The notes under the pieces: generated by a model
Told to the model about the DNA's origin: nothing
Database searches by the model: none
Seen by the model: only the letters and a program-made list of their open reading frames with translations
From: Pelobates cultripes
Lineage: Eukaryota > Chordata > Amphibia > Anura > Pelobatidae
Assembly: GCA_933207985.1 (NCBI GenBank)
Contig: OW240924.1
Span: 75,213,866-75,277,865 of the forward strand
Length of the DNA stretch: 64,000 nucleotides
Direction: 5' to 3'
In this document: piece by piece, positions 44,790 to 55,911 of the stretch
Numbering within the stretch: the first letter of the stretch is position 1
How the letters are laid out: every line of letters begins with the position of its first letter
Program-made: the position numbers and the translations under genes

Positions 44790-47044
44790 TCCTAGCGGTA
44801 TCGTATAACCCTCTTATACCTGCAAGGGATAATTTTTTTTCCCCCCTTTTTTCTACATAACTGTGGGCAGCCGAGACTTTTTTCCTTTTGTTGGGCGGGG
44901 GATGGGACTGGGGATTCGGAAGCATTTATTGCGCTTGGGCCTTCCCTCTGAGTCGGCTGTTATGTGAACGCATTTGCCAGGGAGATCGGGGGTTTTTTGT
45001 TTTTTGACCCCCGGTTGACCCTCACTTATCCCGCAAGTTAGTTACCATGAGACAATGAGGGCAGTGACGCTGGGGTACAGATGCTGACGCTACTCCCCCT
45101 GGATCTGGCCCACTGCATCACATGTGTTTGTTTTTACCCTTGGTTTTTCTTGGGAAAGAAGATTGTATATTGAATTTTTACGAATCCGGACTATATAATG
45201 TGGTTTTTTTTTCTGTGACTGTGCCCCGTTGATGGTATTGTTGGGGTTGATTTATGCAGCTCGGGGTCCGCAGGGTGGGTTGCCCGCATATCCTCACACT
45301 AGGCGGTACCTCCCCTATTGGAGTTTTTTTTGCCCCATTTTCTCTTTTTTCTCTCTGGTTGGCTCCTTACCCAGTGACCCGAGACCTTCCCCCTAACCAG
45401 GGAGTTAAAGCTTAATTTACGACAAAACACAAAATATAAAAATTATTTCTCTAAAAAAAAAAAAAATAAATAAAAAAAAATAAATATATATATATAACAA
45501 AAAGAAATAAAAATAATATGTTTTGTATAGGGAGGGGCGGGGTTGACGGGCATAGAATGTGTTACTTGTAGGGGTTCGGAAATCATGGGGTAAGTGGGCG
45601 GACTTTCAGTAAAGCATGGTTTAGGCCCACTTTCATGGTAGGGGTGGCAATAGATGCATGTGATGGAATCGGAGGGCTGAAAAATTTTAAAATTTATTTG
45701 CGGTTTTCGTCATGTTAGAGGTTTCCCTTTTTTGAAAAGAGGGGTCCCAAACGTTATGCCTTGAGAGGGGAGTTGGGCAGTGATTAGTATTCCTCCCCCC
45801 CTGCAACTTCCAAAGGGGATATGAAAATGGAGGGTAGGACATAATGTGAGATGACCACAGGAGGTAGGAAACAAAAAGGGGCAGTATTTTAAACTTGACG
45901 AAGCCTTACTTAGTTTTCTCCACTGAAAAAGAAATGGTATACTTATGCACATAACTGTGCACCTGACCGGTGCTCCAGCATGTGTGGCTTTTCTCTCCCC
46001 CCTGGGATTGTGAGCCCCGGTTTGTGACTTCCGTCGGTGGGCCTAACCCCGGGCGCCCGCGGACCCGCTTTGTTTCTCCTCGGACGGGGGGAGTGGGCCG
46101 CGTTCGCCCCGGGGGGGCCACCATAGCTGGGATAATATGGGTACCGCTGCCTCCTGTGCGGCTGCTTGTCCCCTCCGGCTGGCCCTGTGAGTTTTTCCGG
46201 GGGGTCAGCCGGAGGGGGTGACCACCCGGCCGGGTGGGCGGCGGCATATTGGGGGAGGGGGAGGGGTTCATCGGTTTCAGCGGGTGGGGGGGGGGTGTTG
46301 TGGAGGTCAATGTACGTATCTCTCTCTCTTTAGTTCCCAATCTTAGTTTCCAGTTTTTGCCGTAAATATTTATTGATAAGCAGGTTAGATCGCGGTGGCC
46401 CCAGACTTATTGGCACACACATTCATCGTGAGGTCTCCCATGGTATGATTGCCGGTAGAGAGCCGTGGAAATGCCGAGCTCATGGTCACCATCCTGGCTC
46501 CTCGTGCCAATCATAGGGAGAATGCCAAGATCATGACTCCAATAGGCTTGGCAGGGAGGTAGGATGTTTACCGGGCCAAAGAGATCAATGGTGGACGGGG
46601 ACTAACGTTGAGTTCCCCGAGTGAGACCGGCACCGGGGCGGGGGGAGGGCAACGAATGGTAGTGGTTATTAAGTGACAAATGAAAAGGGTTTTGCTGATG
46701 TAAAGGTCTAAATTTACTATAATAGGCGCCTAATTGGTAGGAGCTCCGTATCCCGATGTTCCTCCCAACGTTGATCGTGGCAGGGAAACGGGACGACGTC
46801 CCCACTAATCTCCTGGCGGACAGTAAGACCAGGATCTCAGTGCACCGGACTGTGTTCGGGTGCAGCCTTTTTTTCTATACTATCTTCTCTCCCCTTTTTT
46901 TCTTTCTTCTTTCCCCCCTTTCTCTTCCTAGGGGGGGCTGCGGGGTTGGGGGGTTGGCAGTGGGCGTGCTTCAGAGACCCAAAAAAAAGTCTGACAGGAC
47001 AACGAACGTGAAATTATTATACAGAGCCTTACCTGACTTACCTG
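44790..47044 (+). other. L1 copy C spacer between ORF1 and ORF2
   Basis: A 2.25-kb non-coding interval, long for an L1. It has an A-rich stretch with (TA)n at 45451-45515, then runs of G or C at 46090-46300 (for example nine G near 46290). The A-rich tract could mark the tail of an older insertion, but I see no matching duplication around it. Confidence 0.5.
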
Positions 47045-50000
47045 ATGGAGGTTAAAATCATATCCTTGAATGTTAAGGGATTAAACGCTCCTAAGAAGCG
47101 TAGACTCCTATTACGGGAACTAAAACGAATGAACTCGGACATCGCTTTTGTCCAAGAGACCCATTTGCCAGCACAGGCCAAGTTTAGGTTGAAAGATCAT
47201 ACGTATGCAGGCTCTTTTGAAGCCAGGTCCCATTGCAAACGAAACGGCGTAGCGATCCTTATTAGAAGTAGCTGCCCTTTCCGTAAAACGCATTTTGAAG
47301 CAGACCCAGAAGGTCGAATGGCTATCGTCTCAGGCGTTCTACATTCACATACGGTCCATTTGATCAACATCTATGCGCCGAATCAGCCAGACCCGTTGTT
47401 CTGGGAAGTGCTGCGGGAGAAAATTAGGGGGCTGCCCCATGGAATGATATTTTTAGGGGGCGATTTCAATGCGGCCCCGTGCCCGGCAGTGGACAGGAGT
47501 TCGCGGACGGGTGCCCCTAGGTCACAGGGTAGGGGGGGACAGGATCGTCTGCTTAAAGATTTTATAGCCGCCACAGGACTTATAGATGTTTGGAGAGCTC
47601 ATCATCCGGGTGATAAGGATTACTCTTTTTACTCTGCTCCACACGGAAGTTACTCAAGGATAGATCTCTTCTTGACTAACGCAGCAGGCATGTCCCGAAC
47701 CGTAGGATCCCGGGTAGGCGAAATTTCATGGTCGGACCATGCAGATGTCTCCATTACGCTGGGTAACTTATGTATCGCCTCGCCATGGACATGGAAATTG
47801 AACACGTCCCTACTTCAAGACCCAGAGATATTGGAGCAAACCAGGAAAGGAATCATGGAATATTTCGAATTCAACACCACCCCTGAGGTGAACGCGTGCA
47901 CGATATGGGCGGCCCACAAGGTAGTTATCAGAGGGACCTTGATCAAGCTAGCCACTAGAAAAAAGAAATTGAAATATCTACAGCTGGAGAAGTTACTAGA
48001 GAACCTGAGATCCTTAGAACAAAGACATCAAGCGGCGCCGACAGAGATTACCCTCAGGCAATTGGGAGCGACGAGACGGGACATTCGCACTTTGCTGTTG
48101 GACGATGCGGCTCGTTCTCTGACCTGGTCAAAACGGACATTTTTCGAGAAGGCGAACAAAATGGACACCTTATTAGCTAGAACGCTTAGGCCGAGGCAAG
48201 AGAGATCCCATATAACGGAGCTCAAACATTCAGATGGTACGAAGAGAACAAGACCAGCTGAGATAGCTGAGATTTTTGAAGATTTCTACAAAAGATTATA
48301 CAACCACACCCCGGAAGGAAGCCCCCACGGTGCTCGTGAAGAAGAATATATTTTGCAATACCTAGACAAGCAGGGAATGACTAGACTGAATGGGGAGGCA
48401 ACACACACGCTGGCAGCAGATATTTCGGAAGAGGAAGTGGACAAAGCTATCTCGAGCTTGAAAGGAAATAAAGCACCGGGGCCAGACGGTTTCGATGGTT
48501 CATATTACAAAACCTTTAGGAAAGAGCTAACGCCACATCTAGTCCACCTATTTGGTATCCTACGGCAAGGTAGGCATTTAGACCCTGACATGTCATTGGC
48601 GACCATAGTGCTTTTGCCCAAACCTGGGAAAGACGCATTGTATCCTGAAAACTATAGGCCTATTTCACTAATTAACCATGATTTGAAAATATTGGCAAAA
48701 ATCCTGGCTGATAGGCTGAACCCTTTACTACATTCTCTTATCCATGCAGATCAAGTCGGTTTCATCAGGAATAGACAATTATTCGAAAACACTAGATGGA
48801 ATATTGATTTGATTTGGAGGCAGGTGGCATTGGGGACCCCTACATTGGTAGTCTCTATTGATGCAGAGAAAGCTTTTGATAGAGTCCGGTGGCAATTTCT
48901 GTTCCCAGTTTTAAAGAACATGGGATTCCCGGAAGAATTTCTAACGATGACGAAAGCAATGTATCATAATGTTCGGGCGCAAGTGCAGATATCGGGGGCC
49001 CCACTACGCCCCTTCCGGTTGCATAATGGAACAAGACAGGGATGCCCACTCTCTCCCCTTCTTTTCGTTTTGGCCCTGGAACCCTTACTACAGGCAGTCC
49101 GAAGACACCCGAACATCGTTGGTGTACAGGTAGGAGACAAGGAATTTAGGGTTTCAGCTTATGCTGACGATGTTCTACTGACCATCACGAACCCTATAGA
49201 ATCGATGGAAGCAATACAAGAAGTCATAGCCGAGTACGGTGCGCTATCAGGTTATAAGGCAAATATCCAGAAATCTAGTGCTCTACCACTGTGCTTGTCG
49301 CAAGCTGATACGGTTCGGCTACAGGAGATTTACCAGATCCGCATGGAAACGGACGCCCTGAAGTACTTGGGAATTAATATGACAGCTGATCCCGAACGCC
49401 TATACTTAGCTAACTATACCCCTATTTTTAGAGATCTGATGAGGGACTTAGACAAATGGACGGACAAACCCATATCCTGGATCGGTAGGATACACTCAGT
49501 GAAGATGAATATACTTCCGCGTGTATTATTTCTCTTCCAGGCGCTACCCATAAGAGTAACAAAGACGCAATTACTACCGCTGCAAAGATCGATTGGAGAT
49601 TTTATCTGGCAGAACAAGAGACATCGAATTGCTAAACAAGTGTTATACCGTCGCAAAGACAGAGGGGGATTGGGCCTTCCGAACCTCTATTTCTACTACT
49701 TGGCGGCTCAACTGGCGCAGATAGTCATGTGGCATTCCACGATGGATGAGAGAAGGTGGGTAGAAATAGAGGCTATGATGGTAGGTGTTGACGTACCCCA
49801 GTTCACGATATGGGTCTCGCCAGAACATAGACCGGAGATACGAAAAACATGCCCGGCAATCCTTAACTCGATCCGAATATGGGATACTTGTAGATTAAAA
49901 TATGGTCTGGCCTCATCCCCTTCTCCATTGACCCCCTTTTTGAGAAATAGGGAATTCCCGCCTGGTATGGCCCCCAGAGACTTTAGAAACATCGAAAGGA

Positions 50001-50851
50001 CTGGGCTACAAAGGATTCATCAATTATATCATGATGGAGAGGTAGTACAATTTGCAGATCTTCAAGCAGGAAATCATTTAACCCCAGCAGATTTTTTTAG
50101 ATATGTCCAAATACGGGACTTCGCCAAGAAACCACATATCAAGTCGGCAGCCACCAGGAGACCCACTTTTTACGAAAGGATTTGCTCGGAGGGGGCAACC
50201 CCCCAGGGGCTGATTACCCTCTTATACGCACACCTATGTGGTGAAAATAAAGAATGGGGAAAGTTAACTTACATTGATCAATGGGAGAACGATCTCGGCG
50301 AGACTTTGGAAGGGGTCGAGTGGCAGGAGATATGGGAAGCAAGCGCCAAGGTCTCCATTTGTGTCACCCTTCAAGAACAGGCTTGGAAAACTCTGTTCAG
50401 ATGGTATACTACCCCAGTTAAACTTCACAGAATGCATAAACGGGAGACAGATGATTGTTGGCGGGGGTGTGGAGCACGAGGGACTTATATTCATATGTGG
50501 TGGGGGTGTCCAAGGCTACTAGGCTTTTGGAAGTCTATTGAAGACCTTTTGAAACAGACGTTTGATAAACCCCTGAAAATGGACCCGTGGATTTATTTAT
50601 TAAACAGATCAATTGATGGATGGACCAAAAGGGAGCAGAGGTTAGTACACAAAATCACACTGTGTGCGCGCAGAGCAATAGCATTGGCATGGCTTACATT
50701 AGAGGGCCCGGATTTCGCAGGAGTTATACCTAGAATCAAAGAATGTAGAGTGATGGACGATCTAACAGCAAGGGTGAGAGGTAATGTATCGACGTTTCAT
50801 AAAATTTGGGAACCCTGGGACAACAGTGTAGTTGGCTCGAGAGGGGAGTGA
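47045..50851 (+). CDS. L1 copy C ORF2 protein (endonuclease and reverse transcriptase)
   Basis: An uninterrupted 1268-residue ORF2p, close to the length of other L1 ORF2 proteins. The N-terminal APE-like endonuclease shows SLNVKGLNAPKKR, QETHL, INIYAPN, GGDFNAAP, SRIDLFL and SWSDHAD, so the Asn, Glu, Asp and His catalytic positions are all kept. The RT domain (about residues 500-800) has LPKPGKDALYPENYRPISL, SIDAEKAFDRV (motif A Asp), GTRQGCPLSPLLF and the catalytic SAYADDVLL. The C-terminal region has a CWRGCG-x6-H-x4-C motif near residue 1137. By family knowledge it nicks target DNA and primes reverse transcription there. Of the three copies, only this ORF2 reads through without a break. 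Confidence 0.95.
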   Translation: MEVKIISLNVKGLNAPKKRRLLLRELKRMNSDIAFVQETHLPAQAKFRLKDHTYAGSFEARSHCKRNGVAILIRSSCPFRKTHFEADPEGRMAIVSGVLHSHTVHLINIYAPNQPDPLFWEVLREKIRGLPHGMIFLGGDFNAAPCPAVDRSSRTGAPRSQGRGGQDRLLKDFIAATGLIDVWRAHHPGDKDYSFYSAPHGSYSRIDLFLTNAAGMSRTVGSRVGEISWSDHADVSITLGNLCIASPWTWKLNTSLLQDPEILEQTRKGIMEYFEFNTTPEVNACTIWAAHKVVIRGTLIKLATRKKKLKYLQLEKLLENLRSLEQRHQAAPTEITLRQLGATRRDIRTLLLDDAARSLTWSKRTFFEKANKMDTLLARTLRPRQERSHITELKHSDGTKRTRPAEIAEIFEDFYKRLYNHTPEGSPHGAREEEYILQYLDKQGMTRLNGEATHTLAADISEEEVDKAISSLKGNKAPGPDGFDGSYYKTFRKELTPHLVHLFGILRQGRHLDPDMSLATIVLLPKPGKDALYPENYRPISLINHDLKILAKILADRLNPLLHSLIHADQVGFIRNRQLFENTRWNIDLIWRQVALGTPTLVVSIDAEKAFDRVRWQFLFPVLKNMGFPEEFLTMTKAMYHNVRAQVQISGAPLRPFRLHNGTRQGCPLSPLLFVLALEPLLQAVRRHPNIVGVQVGDKEFRVSAYADDVLLTITNPIESMEAIQEVIAEYGALSGYKANIQKSSALPLCLSQADTVRLQEIYQIRMETDALKYLGINMTADPERLYLANYTPIFRDLMRDLDKWTDKPISWIGRIHSVKMNILPRVLFLFQALPIRVTKTQLLPLQRSIGDFIWQNKRHRIAKQVLYRRKDRGGLGLPNLYFYYLAAQLAQIVMWHSTMDERRWVEIEAMMVGVDVPQFTIWVSPEHRPEIRKTCPAILNSIRIWDTCRLKYGLASSPSPLTPFLRNREFPPGMAPRDFRNIERTGLQRIHQLYHDGEVVQFADLQAGNHLTPADFFRYVQIRDFAKKPHIKSAATRRPTFYERICSEGATPQGLITLLYAHLCGENKEWGKLTYIDQWENDLGETLEGVEWQEIWEASAKVSICVTLQEQAWKTLFRWYTTPVKLHRMHKRETDDCWRGCGARGTYIHMWWGCPRLLGFWKSIEDLLKQTFDKPLKMDPWIYLLNRSIDGWTKREQRLVHKITLCARRAIALAWLTLEGPDFAGVIPRIKECRVMDDLTARVRGNVSTFHKIWEPWDNSVVGSRGE

Positions 50852-51731
50852 GTGCCTTCCCTGGTACAAGTACGATTCACACCGGAATTCATTAACGCTA
50901 GCAGGGCCTTCTGTATTGGCGGGGCTGCTGCCTTTTTTGACCCCTCTCTCATTGGCCCTCCCACCCCCCCCCACCTCTTTTCTTTTTCTTTTTTTCCTCT
51001 TTTTCTTTTTTCTCTCTTATAAACCTTCCTCTAGCTTACTTCATCCCCTTTCCTATCTATTTCCTTTTTTTTCTCTTATATTTCATTTTTTCTTGCTTTC
51101 GTTTTTAATTTTTCCAGGCATGGTCATATGATGGGAGGAAAATGAAACAATGACACGACACTGATTAATAAATCTGAGTGATAGCTGTCATTGATATCTA
51201 CTCATATTATGATTCGCATATATCCCTCTCCAGAGTTGGCAAACGCCTACCGTAAAACAAGAACAGGGTTGGCATTAATGGAGCAGAATGGTACGTGATT
51301 ACTCCTATCTTGCAGGGCAATTATTTAGATAGTACTTAGCCAAGCTGGGATCTCATGCCTAGGACGGATAAGGAGCTCATAGACCACATGATATCCACGT
51401 TACCGACAGATGTCAACAATGTGGCAAGGCTGGAGTTTATTTAGTGTGACCAAAAGAAATGTATTTTAAGTGACCTTTATATTAACGTTGAAAGGGATCG
51501 AAAAAGACTTCCTTTTTTTGTTGTGTGAATATAATGTTTATAATTATATAAAAACAAAAATCCTCAATGGACGGCAAGTGCTGATAGCTCAAATATGACT
51601 GGGCTTATATTGTGATTGTTAAGCTGTATTTTGTATAATACTATTATTACACTGGCTTTTGCATAAGCCCAAAGTCGTTAATAACTTGATGTGTCTATTG
51701 AGCAAAAATAAAGAATCTAATAAAAAAAAAA
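50852..51731 (+). other. L1 copy C 3' UTR and poly(A) tail
   Basis: It opens with a T/C-rich tract (about 50960-51110), then AT-rich sequence, AATAAA near 51706 and a short poly(A) that abuts the right target duplication. Confidence 0.75.
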
Positions 51732-51746
51732 AGAAGTGGAGTGCGG
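51732..51746 (+). repeat. Target-site duplication of L1 copy C, right
   Basis: AGAAGTGGAGTGCGG directly after the poly(A) run, identical to 43686-43700. The 3' UTR of copy B resumes after it. Confidence 0.93.
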
Positions 51747-52064
51747 ATCAGTTCAGTCGTGGCTAAAATATTGTGACAACTGTCTAGCTTTCAAGGCTAT
51801 CTCAATAGTTTTGTTTATACCTGAGTATCACTATATGTATGTATTTATTGCATCAGATGGCTTATTCTTTCACGAAGATGTATATTTGTATAAAGTCATG
51901 TATAACGCGCACTGAGACAATAATGCTACTGCACATGTTATCACCATATATTTTGTACGATACTGTATTGTGTTGTATGTGAAATTTGACGCTTCTATTG
52001 TTACCTCTTTATAAAACAATAAAGATTATATATTGAAAAAAAAAAATTTAAAAAAATTAAAAAA

Positions 52065-52586
52065 GTGAAAACAATAGACTGCTTATTCACAAGAATGTAT
52101 GTAATTGTTATAAAAACATCACTGGCTTTATGATTTGATATTGTTTTTATATGTATCATCACGTTTTTCACATAGAATGATAAATCTGTTTGAAAGTGTC
52201 AGTTCCCAAAGGTCGCGTTACGATTAGAGGAGTCTGGTTGCCTGGAAGCATTTTTGAGTTTATTTATAGTTGCTGCCTAAATCTTATCCTGTGCACCAGG
52301 GCACACAACACACATGCACTACAGGGGGCTTACCCAGCAACTTGTTGAGAGATTGGCCACACATAAATGATTGATCCCTGCTTGCAGACTTCCCTCAGAA
52401 GATCCTAAAGTGAAATTATTTCCTAGGCTGTGGTTCACTGGCATATTGAAATTAAATAGAGAAGTCTGCTAACCTGGAGACTGAAATTGTGTTGCAATCA
52501 AGCTTCCTGTGTTGTGCATAGACTAAGTGGTTGTGAAATCTGTATAAAGATCTGTTTCTTTGTCAAGTTTGGTTTAAAGATCCTTC
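52065..52586 (+). promoter_or_regulatory. CAPN3 upstream region and probable 5' UTR
   Basis: About 520 bp of apparently unique sequence between the tail of L1 copy B and the CAPN3 ATG. A TATA-like TGTATAAAGA lies at 52541-52550, but it is only about 45 bp from the ATG, so it is doubtful as the core promoter. One E-box-type CACATG lies near 52311. No CpG island is evident. A regulatory role is inferred only from position. Confidence 0.3.
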
Positions 52587-52871
52587 ATGCCTTCGGAAAT
52601 AGTCCCTGCTGTAGCGCAGCCGACTGAATCTGGAACAGCCGCTGCGCCCAGCACCACGGAATCTGGCCCTGGTGGGACAGGTGGAATATATTCAGCTATC
52701 ATCAGCAGAAATTTACCTATTATTGGAGGTCATGAAAAAAACTTTGAACAGCTTAAAAAAAAGTATTTGGATAAAAATGTCCTGTTTGAAGATCGCGATT
52801 TTCCACCCAATGACACCTCTCTGTTTTATAGTCAGACTCTTCCCATCAAGTTTGAGTGGAAAAGACCACCT
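52587..52871 (+). CDS. capn3: Calpain-3 (CAPN3), first coding exon
   Basis: A 95-codon exon starts at the ATG and ends in KRPP before the donor GTAAGTATC (phase 0), exactly where human CAPN3 exon 1 ends. The N-terminal part (about residues 1-32) is rich in Pro, Thr, Gly and Ser, like the CAPN3-specific NS segment. It is followed by [24 protein letters not shown], a [10 protein letters not shown] stretch and [12 protein letters not shown], which lead into the calpain protease core. CAPN3 is the muscle calcium-dependent cysteine protease that binds titin; that role is family knowledge. The catalytic Cys, His and Asn lie in later exons. No exon 2 was recognised in the remaining 11 kb, which fits a long first intron. 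It is transcribed divergently from the NAALADL1-like gene. Confidence 0.88.
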
Positions 52872-53292
52872 GTAAGTATCCATCTATGCTAAAATGCTAT
52901 CATAGCTTCATTTATTTGAAGGATCATTTTCAAATTAGTTCTTCCATCCCATTAGCATGTTTGAAAAACCTGTATTAGTTTTCTCATGAGTATATTGTGA
53001 ATGAAGGTTAGTTTTAGGCTGATACACTCACTGTAAATTGCAAATATTTCAATATTTAAAGTCTTCTTAAAATTATTACTGCTTTGCCATATACAACAAA
53101 AATCATGGGGTCTAATGAGGCACCTCGACAGATATGAAGTTCTTGACATAGTACTGAACTTTGTGCCTTTCTGTATAATATCACTAGGTTAATGATAGAA
53201 TTACTAGATGGCTAGAATTACTGAGCTGTAAAATGAACGTACAAGGGGACCCGCAGTACTGGACTTATGCCTCACCTGGTGATCTAGTAGTG
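52872..53292 (+). other. Start of CAPN3 intron 1
   Basis: Begins with the GTAAGTATC donor. AT-rich, nothing else recognised before the MITE at 53293. Confidence 0.6.
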
Positions 53293-53869
53293 TTAAAGGT
53301 TTACTCTAACTCTTTTTGGGAAACTGCATTTTTTTTTTTTAGTTTATATTGCCCTACTAGACATTATTGACTAGGTCCGCCTTAGAATTCTTCATATAAA
53401 AAGTTAAAATTTACTTGGAGTCTAATGCTTGGTAAGGCCCCCAGCGCTTTCTTCCATGCCTCCTTCCAACATCAGTGCGTTACAGTCAAATTATTTTAAC
53501 AGAGAAGCATTTGAATGGACCTGGACCGTTTCACTGTCTCACAGCGCATGCGCTGAGGGAAGGGAGGTTAAAAGATAAAACCTTTGAATGTAATAGGCAG
53601 GAGAAAGCACATGAAGGCTTCCCTTTGAGATGCTCATTGTGCGTGTTGCCAGGTGTAATTTCTCTACAGATTTAACTTTTGGCAACGTGAAACAGAGTTT
53701 CAGACTACCTAAGTCACATGTTACAGGGGTGTGACTAGCCCCAGATGCTCAAGTTCAAATATCACTGGGTGTGCATTATTTCCACCAAAAATGCTGCACA
53801 TACAGACTCCTACCACCCTGATCACTTCTAAAAGCAGAAGAAATCATGGTGATTGGAGTAACTCTTTAA
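53293..53869. mobile_element. TTAA MITE, about 577 bp
   Basis: Left TTAAAGGTTTACTCTAAC; right end inverted TTAAAGAGTTACTCCAATC; TTAA on both sides. It lies in presumed CAPN3 intron 1. Confidence 0.65.
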
Positions 53870-54219
53870 CAGTTAGTAGCACATGTTCCTCTACTCTTTT
53901 GCCAGTCAGTATTGCTGAGTACTGATGGGGCATGGTTGGGATGTCACATCCCTGCACCATCAGAATAACTCTTGCTGCAAAAGGTTAAGTAAGCAGCGGG
54001 CAACAATTCTGTGAAGGTTTGATCTTCACTTCCATGTTTATAGAAGCAGCAGGTAGCTTACGTTTAGCCCCATGTAGCATTTATTTAAGAAATACAGTGT
54101 TTTTATGTTATAAAAATACTGTGGAGAGATGGGTCAACATTTATTACAGCAATAGTAGCACCTAAAAAAACAAACAAGTAATTGTTTAACAATGCTGCAC
54201 TTATCTTTGTTATATGTGT

Positions 54220-54299
54220 TTAACCCCTTAAGGACACATTGCACGTGTGACATGTCATGATTCCCTTTTATTCCAGAAGTTTGGTCCTTAACGGGTTAA
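54220..54299. mobile_element. 80-bp palindromic MITE, copy 2 (inverted)
   Basis: It has the same length and ends as 6821-6900 but the opposite orientation (TTCCCTTTTATTCCAGAAG here against CTTCTGGAATAAAAGGGAG there). It lies in presumed CAPN3 intron 1. Confidence 0.8.
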
Positions 54300-54892
54300 A
54301 TCAATACACACAACCTCTCATTTCATGATTTTGTTATTTGATATTTCAAGTACCCTTGAATGTGGAGTATAAAACTGCAGTATTTAACTTTTTCATTGTG
54401 TGTTATTTGTAAATGGAGGGAGATCAAATCAGTCGTGTAGACACTTTTACTAAAAGAAGAAAGGCAAGATACATTGGGAACTGCATTAGAATAACACTTT
54501 GACACATAATTCTACATTATACGTGATCTTGCATATTTAATGGTCGCAGATTTAGTCTAAGAAAATTGTGGAATTGGGATTAGTGCTTACCTTACATGCT
54601 TTGGACGTGCCCATGTAGAATGTAAAACATAACAGTGTGTTCAGAAACGCTTTATGCAATGGGAACAGTGGAGTTGTGCCCAATGTTTGCCATAAAAGGG
54701 GCCAACAATGTTCCTGGAGTTGGACTCGGTGGGGGTAGGGAGATAACAATATGGCAATCCTTGAGAAATGTTGCACTGCAACTTAAATATGTTCTTCGGT
54801 TTTAAAAAATAATTCTATGCCCTCTATTTCTATTTTTTTTTTAAACTAAATATAAGTAACAGTATTTAGGAGTATCCACTATTTATGATTTG
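54300..54892. other. No gene recognised
   Basis: Intronic-type AT-rich sequence between the 80-bp MITE and the solo LTR. Confidence 0.45.
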
Positions 54893-54897
54893 GGTCA

Positions 54898-55911
54898 TGT
54901 AATGAACCCTGAAGTGGTAGCTATGGGTTCGTATGATTTGAGCCGAACAGCTGAGAGCCAGGGTGATTATAGCTCGCCGTTTGGTTCTTCTGGTCGGTAT
55001 TTAAAGTCCCAAGAACAAAATCCTCTAGTACAGCTTTCCGCAAGTAGTAATCAGGTACCCAAACACCAGCCGAAACATGATGAAGGGTGTAACAAGACTG
55101 ATGTTTATTGAGACCACACAGGCTTTTATGGAGGTCCCCTTGCAGGAGGACCTCCCACAGTACACAAACCAAATAGCCAATCATAAGGTACAGTTACACT
55201 TAAACACTCCCTGTCTCCACCTGTGAGATAATGAGATAAGTTAAGGAATAACCCAATTATCTCCAGGCGAAGTGCACACATTTTCCCCAAAACTCAGAAC
55301 ACCCCTTTATGCTTAAGGTATCCCCACAAATGTCACATCCCCTGATAGCCCCGATCTGGGGGAACAACATATTCAAATTTCACCCAGAGCGGTTATGAGA
55401 TTTTTAAAAAGTGTGGACGTCTTAAGTTACCGAATTCAGCGTGTGCAGTCGGTCAATTCTGAAAATGTCAAATAACTCCATAATCCACAAACGGAGCCTC
55501 CTGGCTCATAGGAGCGATTTGTTCCCCTCATATGAATACATCAAAGTACCGAAAAGCGCTCTCCTAGCTATTCGGGAAATACAGTTCCATCGTTCGTATG
55601 TTTGACACCGGTGTTCGGGAAGTAGAGTGTCCGGTTTTAGTTCCAGACACTCGACGACCAAGTCTCGCTGCCTTTGTCCCGAACAAACAAGATGCCCGCC
55701 GTTTTCTCTGCCACGTGGCATTTGTATATACGAATGGCGGCCACCCTGAGAGAGTGCTTAATTGACGGGCTCCTTTGAAGTCAATGAGCCAGGAGGGTGG
55801 TTGGTGTTCGGTAGTTTCAATCTATCGAACCAATGTGGCATAAACTAACCGAATAAACTAAACAGACGAATGCTCAGAGAAAACCCCGAACTCCCGGTGG
55901 GTTTTCTCACA
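54898..55911 (-). mobile_element. Solo LTR, 1014 bp (LTR family 1, copy 2)
   Basis: It begins TGTAATGAACCC and ends GTTTTCTCACA, with a perfect 5-bp duplication GGTCA at 54893-54897 and 55912-55916. AATAAA on the minus strand (55104-55109) suggests minus orientation. Its ends and several inner blocks (a run near AACCCAATTATCTCC, and CAACATATTCAAATTTCAC) align with the LTR at 10514-11455. The two are diverged members of one family. There is no internal region, so it arose by LTR-LTR recombination. Confidence 0.78.

Larger units (their letters stand above)
43701..51731 (+). mobile_element. L1-type LINE, copy C (full length, both ORFs intact)
   Basis: An 8.0-kb element with a G-rich start, a short 5' UTR (43701-43823), ORF1, a 2.25-kb spacer, ORF2, a 3' UTR with AATAAA near 51706 and a poly(A) tail. 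It is flanked by a perfect 15-bp duplication, AGAAGTGGAGTGCGG, at 43686-43700 and 51732-51746. Both ORFs are uninterrupted and carry the key motifs. The insertion lies inside the 3' UTR of copy B, so C arrived later. Its integrity suggests a recent, possibly still mobile family. Confidence 0.93.
36765..52064 (+). mobile_element. L1-type LINE, copy B (split by copy C)
   Basis: A full-length but decayed element of about 7.25 kb of its own sequence: 36765-43700 and 51747-52064. L1 copy C and its second target duplication sit between the two parts. It begins GGCGGGGGCGTGTCC and ends with AATAAA near 52018 and an A-rich tail from 52036. Stops and frame changes in both ORFs and an altered RT catalytic motif show it is dead. 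I could not define a clean target duplication because both flanks are A-rich. Confidence 0.85.

Noticed and set aside
45451..45515. Internal poly(A) of a nested insertion in the copy C spacer
   Set aside because: An A-rich tract is present, but no flanking duplication or element start could be found.
52541..52550. TATA box for CAPN3
   Set aside because: Too close to the ATG for a normal 5' UTR and not supported by other core elements; kept only as a note in the upstream region.
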